Shown here: positions 45,801 to 53,090 of the stretch, piece after piece | Layout of the letters: the number at the start of each line of letters is the position of its first letter | How positions within the stretch are numbered: position 1 is the stretch's first letter | Origin: Candidatus Gastranaerophilales bacterium | Lineage (GTDB): Bacteria; Cyanobacteriota; Vampirovibrionia; Gastranaerophilales; Gastranaerophilaceae | Direction: 5' to 3' | DNA length: 53,481 nt | Assembly: GCA_944323425.1 (NCBI GenBank) | Contig: CALUSL010000013.1 | Span: forward strand, 1-53,481 | Made by a program: the position numbers and the translations under genes | The notes under the pieces: model-generated | Told to the model about the DNA's origin: nothing | What the model saw: the letters and a program-made list of their open reading frames with translations, nothing else | The model's database searches: none

Positions 45801-46316
45801 ATGCCGGATGAAAAAATGGTGACTATATGCGGGTTGTTGAGTCAGGTACGTCAAATACCCACCAAAAAAGACCCGACAAAATTTTTAAAAGCGGGCATGA
45901 TAGAAGATTTGACCGGCAAAATTGAATTTGTTGCTTTTCATAAAACTCTTCAGGAATACAATTCATTTCTTGAATCAGAGAAAAAAGTTATTATTTCAGG
46001 AAAATTACAAAAACGTGATGAAGATCAAATAAGCATAATAGTCGATACTGTAAAACCCGTTGAAAACAGTAATATAGTAACTCTTTCTATTAATGGAGAA
46101 CTTCCGTTTGAGGATATAGTCAGCCTGAAGGATATGGTTACCAAATATAAAGGCAGTGACCCTCTTGTTATAAAAATGAAAACAGAAAAAAATGAAGATT
46201 TAAAAATACTGTGTGGTTCTAACTTCTGGATTGATTCAACAAATGAATTTACGTATGCAGTCAAAAACAATTATGCGGGTAAGATATCCGTCTCGATAAA
46301 TTCTTTAGACGCATAA
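42870..46316 (+). CDS. dnaE: DNA polymerase III alpha subunit
   Basis: The replicative polymerase, 1148 residues from ATG 42870 (MQYVPLHLHTENSLLDG) with GGGAG 8 bases upstream; the open frame continues back to 42405 only by accident through the neighbouring gene. The PHP domain (about 1-270) starts with HLH. The palm catalytic region contains PGRGSAAGSLVSY and MPDVDVDFC. Beta-binding and helix-hairpin-helix regions follow (about 780-960), then an OB domain (VTICGLLSQVRQIPT) near 975-1050. It is a DnaE1-type enzyme, not PolC. Confidence 0.95.
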   Translation: MQYVPLHLHTENSLLDGAIRIKDLCRFAKENDMPAVAITDHGNMYGAIQMYETAKENGLKPLIGCEFYVYDGDITEKNPAKTHPYHLVLIAKDQTGYKNLVKLVSIAKCKGMYYKPRINHELIEQYHEGLICLSACVQGEVAQGFIREEKEKAYEAAKFYKGLFGDDYYIELQDHGLEKQKMSNPGLIELAKELDIKMVITNDSHYLHKEDADWHDTLLCIQTNALKESNDRFRFPNNEFYVKTPEQLRDSFRWMDAEMFEECIKNTVEVADKCHLIIEMGKYHIPYFEIPPNYTSETYLDYMCMKGIKKRYGSLTPELKERLEYELGVINKMGFAEYFLIVSDFIQYAKRNDIPVGPGRGSAAGSLVSYVLEITDLDPIKHNLLFERFLNPERVSMPDVDVDFCVERRGEVIDYVTKKYGEDKVCQIVTFGTLAARNAMKAVARVYDIPFADSNKWAQLIPAEPKIKIDDALKDGMELKKLYDENPTVKKLVDMAKAIEGLKNNTGMHAAGVIISKMPLSDVVPVEPSKEGIIVTEYTMIEDEHIGLLKMDFLGLRNLTIIHNALKMIQKRTGEWLEINNIPLDDKLTFDLLQKGDTDGVFQLESSGMKKLVKDLKPSVFEDLGALVALFRPGPLGSGMVQDFVERKHGRQKIEYAHPLLEPILKDTYGTIVYQEQIMQIFQTLADYSLGQADNVRRMMGKKQIEKMAEQKGLFIERSAAHGMTEKGATELFEQIEKFASYCFNRSHSAAYAFVAYQTAYLKAHYPVEYMSALLSSVSSDQEKTQLYIAECQKMGIKVLAPDINKSNARFTPDGDNIRFGLASIKNVGEGVIELIEKERETENGEFKSLYDFCTRIDAKSLNTRTLESLIKSGAFSNIEKSRKQLIENLESLMSSAKRQNEAKMLGQASLFAGLTTSTGVELDSYTLTGSDEEFDDRQIQAFEKEYLGFYVTSHPLSSIIDKLPFLTTHNIAELSEMPDEKMVTICGLLSQVRQIPTKKDPTKFLKAGMIEDLTGKIEFVAFHKTLQEYNSFLESEKKVIISGKLQKRDEDQISIIVDTVKPVENSNIVTLSINGELPFEDIVSLKDMVTKYKGSDPLVIKMKTEKNEDLKILCGSNFWIDSTNEFTYAVKNNYAGKISVSINSLDA

Positions 46317-46441
46317 TTTTAAAAAGAGCCAGCCTGTATTATAATGTTTGGGGTTGTTACGCAGCAGGTTGAGCTCAGTAGAAAAAATAAGTCCAAATTG
46401 GTTATATTTACTTATAAAAATTTTGCAATTTTTATTTATAA

Positions 46442-46470
46442 AAAAGCACGGTAGTAAATACCGTGCTTTT
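46442..46470 (-). terminator. Rho-independent terminator of the SLH-protein gene
   Basis: The 12-base arms aaaagcacggta and taccgtgctttt pair around gtaaa, with a T-run on the minus strand. It lies 20 bases after the stop codon of the SLH gene and can also serve dnaE from the other side. Confidence 0.88.
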
Positions 46471-46490
46471 GCTTCTGTACTGATTATATT

Positions 46491-48551
46491 TTATTTATTG
46501 TACGCAGTACAAGAATCATTACCGAATGCTACAGAGATGTGTTCTCTGGGGTTAACAGCAGCAACTTTGTTTCCTTTCGGGTCAACAATATATGCAACAT
46601 CATCCATTGTAGTCTGGAACAATCCTGCAGTACCTGCAAGAGCTGTTCTTGTTACATCGATAGGTGCTTTTACAATAGTTTTCACACCATCAAATAAACT
46701 TCTTCCTGCAGCAGGTATCGCACCCTGGAAGGTTTGTCCGAGAACAAGACCTGTATCATCACCAACACGTTCAACAGCATTTCCGAGAGCCATGATTGCA
46801 CCGCCGACAGTTCTGCCGGTGACACCTACGATACTACCTGCCCAAGTGAATGGAGCAGTTACCAGTCTTGCTACAAAGTTTGGCTTTTTAACTTTGTCAA
46901 CCTGTGCGGTCAATACCTGTTTGGGTAAATCAGCTTTGCATTTATCGCATTTAATTGTGTTAAATGAGAGTTTTAATGCACCGCCGCAATTGTTAGATGG
47001 TCTTTGAACCTCTGTAACTTTACCGTAAACCATTGATCCTTTCGGGAAATTTTGACCGTTAATACATACAGGCTCTAATGTTTTGGCTGCAAACAGGTCG
47101 CCGATATTGGCATGACGCGATGAAATTTCGTCCTGGAATTTTAATTTCAACACAGGTACCTGTACAACTTCATCTTTTGCCATAAATGCAGCTCCGCCTG
47201 TACAACCGCAGTCAGCTGAAGCTATATCTTTGTTAGAATAGCCCATTGAAATTCTTACCTGTTCTAACATTGAAGCAACATCGGCACGGCTGGCATCTTT
47301 ATGTGCCATGATTTCGTTGCCGTAAGGTGAATCGTTTAAAGCTCCTATTTCTATATTTTTGGCAATAGGTATTCTTGCCCAACCCGGAACTTTATCACCG
47401 TCACAGAATTTTTTCAAAAGCTCATCTGCTTTGCATGAATCCATTTCACACGGAATACCTTTTGCAAGCGCTGCCATTGCTTCAGCTCTGGACACAGGTT
47501 CATTTGGTCTGAAGGTATTATTAGGATATCCTGCCATTATACCGTTTGCAACGCTGACATTAATAGCCTGGTTTGCCCAGTGATCCTTAGGTACATCTTT
47601 AAATACCTTCTGAGGACATCCTTCCTGGCTTCTAAGGTTAAAACCATTTACTATCATTGACGCAATTTCTGCTCTCGAAACAGGAAGATTTGGTTTAAAG
47701 GTTCTGTCCGGATATCCGGCAACTACCTTGTTTTCAGCAAGTTTATTTATTTCGCAGTTTGCCCAGTATCCGGTCGGTACATCTTCAAATGAGCAGGCTA
47801 ATGGTGCTGCTCCACCGGTCACCGGAGCATTAAAAGGTACAATTGTTCTATTAATTACGTCCATACAAGAACAGGTTGAAATATCAATACCGCACTGTTC
47901 CGGTTCCCCGCAAGCTGTACAAGCAGGTGCTACAGGTTCTGCAGGAGCAGCACAACCTGTAATACAATCAAGTGACGGTCCGATAACCGGCAAGCCTACA
48001 GGAGCAGCCGCACCTGTAGTTTGACAATCTACAGGACATCCGCATTGAGGTTTTATAGCAACCGGTACACCCGGTGTCGGACACAAATTGCATCCGCATC
48101 CGTTTCCATAACCTTCACCGATTATAACATTATTTTCAGTAGTACCTACTCTCTGGCTATCCGAAAAAATTGAACTCGGATATGAATAAATCTGTTTTGC
48201 CTCATATTTGCCGTCACATTTCGGATCTACAACAGCAGATATGGACGGAGTAGGTTCGCATGTGCAGGGTTCACATCCGCAAGGATCAGGTTCACAACCA
48301 CAGCCACACGGAGCAGCTGCACCCGTACATCCGCAGGGATCAGGTGCGCATCCGCAATCACAGTCACATGCCGGTTCATTACAAACGGGGCAAGTTGCCG
48401 TAGACGGTGTCACATCAGCCTGGCACGGACAAGCTGCAAGTTTCGTCATATCTATACTCGAAATATCAACACTTGCAATCCCCGAATTCATGGTGCCTGC
48501 CATCAGTCCGATAGTAAGGGCTGCAGCAAGCGTAAGTTTGTTAATTGTCAT
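46491..48551 (-). CDS. Cysteine-rich S-layer-homology surface protein
   Basis: The start at ATG 48551 has GGAGG 5 bases upstream, giving 686 residues. A signal peptide spans about 1-26. Residues 41-230 are extremely Cys/Pro/Gly-rich (over 30 cysteines, for example CDCDCGCAPDPCGC) with recurring TGAAAP-like units. Two clear SLH domains follow (about 255-302, SFEDVPTGYWA; 317-365, VFKDVPKDHWA) and a degenerate third (about 389-435). A C-terminal domain (about 465-686) begins VPVLKLKFQDEIS. SLH domains bind pyruvylated or secondary cell-wall polymers. It is likely an abundant surface protein; the cysteines could form disulfides or bind metal. Confidence 0.85.
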   Translation of the reverse strand: MTINKLTLAAALTIGLMAGTMNSGIASVDISSIDMTKLAACPCQADVTPSTATCPVCNEPACDCDCGCAPDPCGCTGAAAPCGCGCEPDPCGCEPCTCEPTPSISAVVDPKCDGKYEAKQIYSYPSSIFSDSQRVGTTENNVIIGEGYGNGCGCNLCPTPGVPVAIKPQCGCPVDCQTTGAAAPVGLPVIGPSLDCITGCAAPAEPVAPACTACGEPEQCGIDISTCSCMDVINRTIVPFNAPVTGGAAPLACSFEDVPTGYWANCEINKLAENKVVAGYPDRTFKPNLPVSRAEIASMIVNGFNLRSQEGCPQKVFKDVPKDHWANQAINVSVANGIMAGYPNNTFRPNEPVSRAEAMAALAKGIPCEMDSCKADELLKKFCDGDKVPGWARIPIAKNIEIGALNDSPYGNEIMAHKDASRADVASMLEQVRISMGYSNKDIASADCGCTGGAAFMAKDEVVQVPVLKLKFQDEISSRHANIGDLFAAKTLEPVCINGQNFPKGSMVYGKVTEVQRPSNNCGGALKLSFNTIKCDKCKADLPKQVLTAQVDKVKKPNFVARLVTAPFTWAGSIVGVTGRTVGGAIMALGNAVERVGDDTGLVLGQTFQGAIPAAGRSLFDGVKTIVKAPIDVTRTALAGTAGLFQTTMDDVAYIVDPKGNKVAAVNPREHISVAFGNDSCTAYNK

Positions 48552-48671
48552 CTTTCCCTCCTTAATAAGCAAGCTTTTTAAATTAGATTTATTGACAATC
48601 TAACTTAGAATAATTAACATCTTATGTTGCATTATTACTGTGAAATTTACCAAAAAACATTACCATAAAAG

Positions 48672-48700
48672 GTTATCTCAACGGGCTATTTGAATTTCAA
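48672..48700 (-). promoter_or_regulatory. Candidate promoter of the SLH-protein gene
   Basis: On the minus strand TTGAAA (48695-48700) and GATAAC (48672-48677) stand 17 bases apart. This would give a leader of about 115 bases, consistent with a highly expressed, stable mRNA. The match is moderate. Confidence 0.35.
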
Positions 48701-48742
48701 AAACCTGTACAAAAGCCATATAAAATAGGGATTTATGTTCTA

Positions 48743-49717
48743 TTAAACAAACATTATTATTGTCGCAGCTAATAACAACGCCGGACCAAACGGCAAATAT
48801 GTTAAATTATTATCCGTTTTAATTGAGCTGAATATTTTTTTACAGCAATACAGTCCGATAAGCACAAGCAAAACAACTGAAAAAATATAAAAAGCATTAG
48901 ATTCAAATGCACCGACATAGTCTCCGATTTTAAACAAAATTATCATGACGAATAATAAAATTAACGCGCTGAGAAGTTTAAAATCTTTTGCTTTAAAAAG
49001 TTTGTAAAAGTACATAGGCAGAACAATAATGGATTGTAAAAATACACTCAAAATTAGTATAACTAGTAAATTCGGCAAACCAAACAGCGCCCCTAATGCT
49101 CCGGCAATATAGGAATCTCCCTCCCCGAATGCACGTTTCCCTGTAAAAATTTTAGGTATTCTTGCCAGCCCTTCCATTACAATTACTCCGGCTATTAGTC
49201 CGAGAACAGAATAGATAAATGTCTGATTTATGGTAATCATATGTCCGAAAGGGAAAAAATGCACTTTAGCCGCATTATCTCCGGCTATGTTAAAAAAGTT
49301 GTAAATTAATCCCAATATTGCCAGCAAATACGCATGAATTTCAAAAATAACTTTTTCTTTTATATCGCAAACAGCCATAACAACAAATAAACAGGATGCA
49401 ACCGCAAGAAAAATAAAATTCAAACTGAGTCCGAATTTATAGAAAAGTCCTAAAAATAACAACCCTGTAATCAATTCAACAAGCGGATACTGAAAACTAA
49501 TTTTTTCTTTACAATATCGACATTTACCAAACAATATAAGAAAAGACAGAACAGGAATATTGTCATACCAGGCAAGTTTATGCTTGCAATGAGGACATTT
49601 TGACGGAGGTAACACAATTGATTCTCCGCTAAATCCCCTTAATATTACAACATTTAAAAAACTACCAAAACATAAACCGAATATAAATGCATATATACAG
49701 AATATTATTTCCATCAT
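48743..49717 (-). CDS. pilD: Type IV prepilin peptidase / N-methyltransferase
   Basis: An A24-family aspartic protease that cleaves and methylates type IV pilins and pseudopilins in the inner membrane. The 324 residues have an N-terminal GSFLNVVILR segment, zinc-binding cysteine pairs CPHC and CRYC in the cytoplasmic loop (about 38-75), and about eight membrane helices. The catalytic aspartates lie in AVCDIKEKVIFE and FGEGDSYIAG (GxGD). The ATG directly follows the TAA of the sigma-factor gene in the same frame, so the two are translationally coupled. Confidence 0.92.
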   Translation of the reverse strand: MMEIIFCIYAFIFGLCFGSFLNVVILRGFSGESIVLPPSKCPHCKHKLAWYDNIPVLSFLILFGKCRYCKEKISFQYPLVELITGLLFLGLFYKFGLSLNFIFLAVASCLFVVMAVCDIKEKVIFEIHAYLLAILGLIYNFFNIAGDNAAKVHFFPFGHMITINQTFIYSVLGLIAGVIVMEGLARIPKIFTGKRAFGEGDSYIAGALGALFGLPNLLVILILSVFLQSIIVLPMYFYKLFKAKDFKLLSALILLFVMIILFKIGDYVGAFESNAFYIFSVVLLVLIGLYCCKKIFSSIKTDNNLTYLPFGPALLLAATIIMFV

Positions 49718-50500
49718 TTACGCCCGTTTTTCTTCAATCATTTCGTGTAATAAATTTGTCGCTTTTTTTAGTTTTCGGGATACTTGCATTTGGGAAATAT
49801 TAAGCCTTTTAGCTATTTCAACCTGACTCATGTCATCAAAATAAGTCATTTTTATAATTTCTTGTAAAGACGGTTCAAGATTTTTTAGCGATTCAAGAAG
49901 CATAATTCTGTCTTCCTGAACAGACTGATAGTTCTGATAACTAACATCAGGAATTTTTTCATCCCAGTTGGAAAAATCGTCATTTTCCTGAAATGTTAAC
50001 TGATCAAGTGAAATAGTTTGTTTCCTTCTGTCAACTTCAATTGCTTCATAAACTTTTGAAACTGGCACATCCATTTTCGATGCAACCTGAGTTTCTGTAG
50101 GTTTTTCACCAAGCTCTTCAGCAAGTTCCAGCGTAATTTTATTGACCCTGTATGCAAGTTCCTGTATTGCTCGCGGAGCTTTTATCATAGAAGCTTTATC
50201 ACGCAGATAATGTCTTATTTCTCCTGTAATTAAATATGTTGCATATGTTTTAAAATTTTTGCTTACCTGGGGATTATATAACTGAATTGCTTTAATCAAC
50301 CCTAAACTTCCGACCTGTATAATATCTTCTATTGGGTCGGTTGCACGTCTTGCAAGATTTCTGGCTATTCTTTTAACCAAAGGCAGACATGTGATAGCAA
50401 TCAGGTTTTGCAATTGTTTTTTAGATTTTTCTGAGCTTAGTGTCTGGTATTCTTCCAGCCAATCACTTACTTCAGCGAAGTTGATTTCCTCTGCTCTCAT
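49718..50500 (-). CDS. SigF/SigB-group RNA polymerase sigma factor
   Basis: A group 3 sigma-70 protein of 260 residues. Region 2 is at about 40-115 (DPIEDIIQVGSLGLIKAI then ATYLITGEIRHYLRD), region 3 at about 120-180 (ASKMDVPVSKVYEAI) and region 4 at about 200-255 (MSQVEIAKRLNISQMQVSRK). Region 1 is missing, as in alternative factors. It resembles cyanobacterial SigF and Bacillus SigB/SigF more than the housekeeping factor. In cyanobacteria SigF controls pilus genes, and this gene sits immediately before pilD. No anti-sigma gene is adjacent. Confidence 0.88.
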   Translation of the reverse strand: MRAEEINFAEVSDWLEEYQTLSSEKSKKQLQNLIAITCLPLVKRIARNLARRATDPIEDIIQVGSLGLIKAIQLYNPQVSKNFKTYATYLITGEIRHYLRDKASMIKAPRAIQELAYRVNKITLELAEELGEKPTETQVASKMDVPVSKVYEAIEVDRRKQTISLDQLTFQENDDFSNWDEKIPDVSYQNYQSVQEDRIMLLESLKNLEPSLQEIIKMTYFDDMSQVEIAKRLNISQMQVSRKLKKATNLLHEMIEEKRA

Positions 50501-50642
50501 TTCGTCCTCAATTATCTAGCTTTGTATGCACACTGTGATATTCCGTATTATTAAGGTGCGCCCTTTTGTTTTGTAAAAATTTTTTAGCCTTTATACTTTA
50601 TTATTATATCATTTTACAAAAAAATTTGATAAAATAAAAGGC

Positions 50643-51278
50643 ATGGAAATTTCAGAAGCAAAAAAAGAAATCATTAAAACAGGAGAAAAACTAGGTTGTA
50701 AAAATATGTCACCTGGTACTTCAGGTAATATAAGTTTGCGTTTAGGTGAAAATATACTGATAACCGCATCAGGCACTTGCCTATATGAACTGGAAGAAAA
50801 TGAAATTGTTTTAATGGATAGGAACGGCAATCTTCTTGAAGGAAGTAGAAAACCATCATCAGAAAAACATTTACACACAAAAATTTATCAAATGCGTCCT
50901 GATATTAATGCAATTGTTCATTGTCATGCCCCTTATGTTTCAACATTCGCGGTTTGTCATAAACCATTATCAAGACCGATTATTTCTGAAAATGTATTTT
51001 ATTTTGGCGAAATTCCTGTCGCAAAATACGCAATGCCATCTTCAAACGAACTGGTAGAAAATACAGCAAAATTTTTTGTAATGCATGATGCTGTATTGAT
51101 GGCAAATCATGGGATTATTGTAGGCGGCAAAAATTTACGCGAAGCATATTTTAAATCAGAAACAGCTGAAATATACGCTCAAATATATCTTCAATCTCTT
51201 ATTCTTGGTTCACCTGTCGATTTAGAAAAACGGCACATTGAAGAAATATACGAATTAAGAAATGCTATTGGTAAATAA
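50643..51278 (+). CDS. Class II aldolase / adducin-family protein
   Basis: The 211-residue protein has the zinc-dependent aldolase fold. Conserved residues are visible: E74 (SSEKHLH), H93 and H95 (IVHCHAPY) and H156 (ANHGII), the fuculose-1-phosphate aldolase metal set. TSGNISLR and ITASGT form the phosphate-binding loops. Substrate could be L-fuculose-, ribulose- or methylthioribulose-phosphate; sugar context is lacking, so no gene symbol is given. It has an independent transcription unit flanked by terminator-like hairpins. The sequence upstream on the other strand encodes the sigma factor. Confidence 0.85.
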   Translation: MEISEAKKEIIKTGEKLGCKNMSPGTSGNISLRLGENILITASGTCLYELEENEIVLMDRNGNLLEGSRKPSSEKHLHTKIYQMRPDINAIVHCHAPYVSTFAVCHKPLSRPIISENVFYFGEIPVAKYAMPSSNELVENTAKFFVMHDAVLMANHGIIVGGKNLREAYFKSETAEIYAQIYLQSLILGSPVDLEKRHIEEIYELRNAIGK

Positions 51279-51304
51279 TATTTATTGCTGCAAATTTTGT
51301 TTTT

Positions 51305-51332
51305 AAATGTTTGAGCCTGTATTCAAACATTT
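51305..51332 (+). terminator. Terminator-like hairpin after the aldolase gene
   Basis: Arms aaatgtttga (51305-51314) and tcaaacattt (51323-51332) pair around an 8-base loop about 26 bases after the stop codon. The T-run that follows is interrupted, so a stronger hairpin downstream (51356-51391) probably does most of the work. Confidence 0.45.
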
Positions 51333-51355
51333 TACTAATTTTTAAAGTTTCATAC

Positions 51356-51391
51356 AAAAATCTTTTCGACATTTTTGTCGAAAAGATTTTT
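51356..51391. terminator. Strong bidirectional rho-independent terminator
   Basis: The 16-base arms aaaaatcttttcgaca and tgtcgaaaagattttt pair perfectly around tttt. It separates the convergent ends of the aldolase and PiT phosphate-transporter genes; T-runs exist on both strands. Confidence 0.93.
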
Positions 51392-51410
51392 TGTAAAAAA
51401 TATATTTTAT

Positions 51411-52427
51411 TTATGCAGCTATAAAGTACTTATAAATTGCGTACATACTACCTGATATCAACATACAAACCGGTATAGTCAGAACCCAGGCACATACAAT
51501 ATTTCCAATTACTCCCCATTTTACAGCATGAGCCTTGTATGTAGTGCCTACACCCATAATTGCTGTTGAGATAACGTGCGTCGTACTCAGAGGAACACCA
51601 AAATGAGAAGCAAGCAAAATAATAGAGGCTGCAGATGTTTCTGCGGCAAAACCGTTAATCGGTTTTAGTTTTATAATTTTACTTCCCATTGTTCTTATAA
51701 TCTTCCATCCTCCGGACATAACGCCTAATGACATAACTGTCGCGCAAGCAAGAATAACGTAAACCGGTATTTCAAAATGTTCAGGTGTTGAGTTATGAAT
51801 TACACCACCGGCAACGAGAGCCAGAGTAATAATACCCATAGTTTTTTGGGCATCATTAGACCCATGGCTTAATGCCATAAGACCGGCTGAGAAAATTTGT
51901 ACACGACGGAATCTTCGATTGAGTTTGTCAGGATTGGCTTTGTAGAATATTCTAAGCAGTATAGCCATAACAACAAAACCGACACAAAATCCAATCACCG
52001 GAGCAAGGAACATTGGCTCAATAACTTTTTCTAATAATTTAGGAAAAATTACACAGCTCAAGCCTGCATTGACAATGGACGCACCCAGCAGACCACCAAT
52101 TAGTGCATGAGAAGAACTGGATGGAAGACCAAAGTACCATGTAATCAAATTCCAGATAATTGCACCTAATAAAGCACAAAATATTACATGCAACGTAATT
52201 GTATCAGCATGTATAATACCTGCACCTATAGTTTTTGCTACGTGTGTTCCCATAAGAGCACCACCGAATTCAAGAGATGCGCCGTATATTACAGCCTGTC
52301 TCGGGGTCAAAACTTTTGTCGAAACGACAGTAGCAATTGCATTAGCGGCATCATGAAACCCGTTTATATATTCAAAAACAAGGGCTCCGACGACGACTAA
52401 TATTAATAATACTATTGAAATTGTCAT
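51411..52427 (-). CDS. pit: PiT-family inorganic phosphate transporter
   Basis: An inner-membrane phosphate permease of 338 residues with about ten helices in two inverted PHO4 repeats. Signature motifs GFHDAANAIATVVSTKVL (near residue 24) and ALSHGSNDAQKTMGIITLAL (about 184-203) are the two GxxDxxN-type repeats of the family. PiT proteins import metal-phosphate complexes using the proton or sodium gradient. It ends at a strong bidirectional terminator and starts 21 bases after the DUF47 gene, the usual partner order. Confidence 0.94.
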   Translation of the reverse strand: MTISIVLLILVVVGALVFEYINGFHDAANAIATVVSTKVLTPRQAVIYGASLEFGGALMGTHVAKTIGAGIIHADTITLHVIFCALLGAIIWNLITWYFGLPSSSSHALIGGLLGASIVNAGLSCVIFPKLLEKVIEPMFLAPVIGFCVGFVVMAILLRIFYKANPDKLNRRFRRVQIFSAGLMALSHGSNDAQKTMGIITLALVAGGVIHNSTPEHFEIPVYVILACATVMSLGVMSGGWKIIRTMGSKIIKLKPINGFAAETSAASIILLASHFGVPLSTTHVISTAIMGVGTTYKAHAVKWGVIGNIVCAWVLTIPVCMLISGSMYAIYKYFIAA

Positions 52428-52448
52428 AAATTCTCACTCTCGTTAAAT

Positions 52449-53090
52449 CTAGCTTTGTTTTAGTACGACATTTACAACCTGGTCAGAAACAGAAAAGCAA
52501 CTGTCCAAGGCATTTTCCAGGTCTTTATGGATGTCTCTTAATTTTAAAACATTCAGGGCATCATATTTTCCTGAGAACAATTCGTCCATCGCATGATATA
52601 AAATTTCGTCCCCGTGAGATTCAATTTCTTTCATTTTTAAATTACTTTCGGTCATTTCTTTGATAGAACTTTGTTTTTTGAATTTATGGATAATAAAAGT
52701 CAGTTCTTCAGTCGCTCTCATAAGGGTTTGGGCTTGCTTTTTCATATTATCAGTATATAAATCAAGTCTGTAAACTCTAAGGTTTACCGCAGCTTTTACA
52801 ATTCTTTTTGTAATTTTATTCAGTAAAGAGGCAATACACTGAATATCTTCGCGGTCAATGGGAGTGATAAGAGTAATGTTCAGTTGATGAAGTGTTTCTT
52901 TCAATAAATCATTGCTTTTGTGTTTAAGTCTTTTAGCGGTAATAATCTGATCTTCTGTTAATCCGTTAGTAACAATTTCATTGAACAGATTTGCCGCTTC
53001 TTTACACACGTTAGTGCTTTCTTCAAAAAGAGTGTAAAAAACTTTTTCTTCCGGAGGCAGAATATAAGCCAACAAATTGAATTTACTCAT
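52449..53090 (-). CDS. DUF47-family PhoU-like phosphate transport accessory protein
   Basis: The 213-residue all-helical protein belongs to the DUF47/TIGR00153 group, a distant relative of PhoU. It contains the segments CKEAANLFNEIV, ITPIDREDIQCIASLLNKI (about 76-94) and HGDEILYHAMDELF (about 154-167), whose acidic residues coordinate metal in PhoU-like folds. DUF47 proteins are encoded beside pit and thought to control its activity. AAGGA lies 7 bases before the ATG. No PhoB/PhoR regulator is in the window. Confidence 0.9.
   Translation of the reverse strand: MSKFNLLAYILPPEEKVFYTLFEESTNVCKEAANLFNEIVTNGLTEDQIITAKRLKHKSNDLLKETLHQLNITLITPIDREDIQCIASLLNKITKRIVKAAVNLRVYRLDLYTDNMKKQAQTLMRATEELTFIIHKFKKQSSIKEMTESNLKMKEIESHGDEILYHAMDELFSGKYDALNVLKLRDIHKDLENALDSCFSVSDQVVNVVLKQS

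Noticed and set aside
48591-48619. TTGACA with a TAACAT 17 bases on, plus strand
   Set aside because: It points away from both neighbouring genes and the -10 box is poor; no plus-strand product follows.
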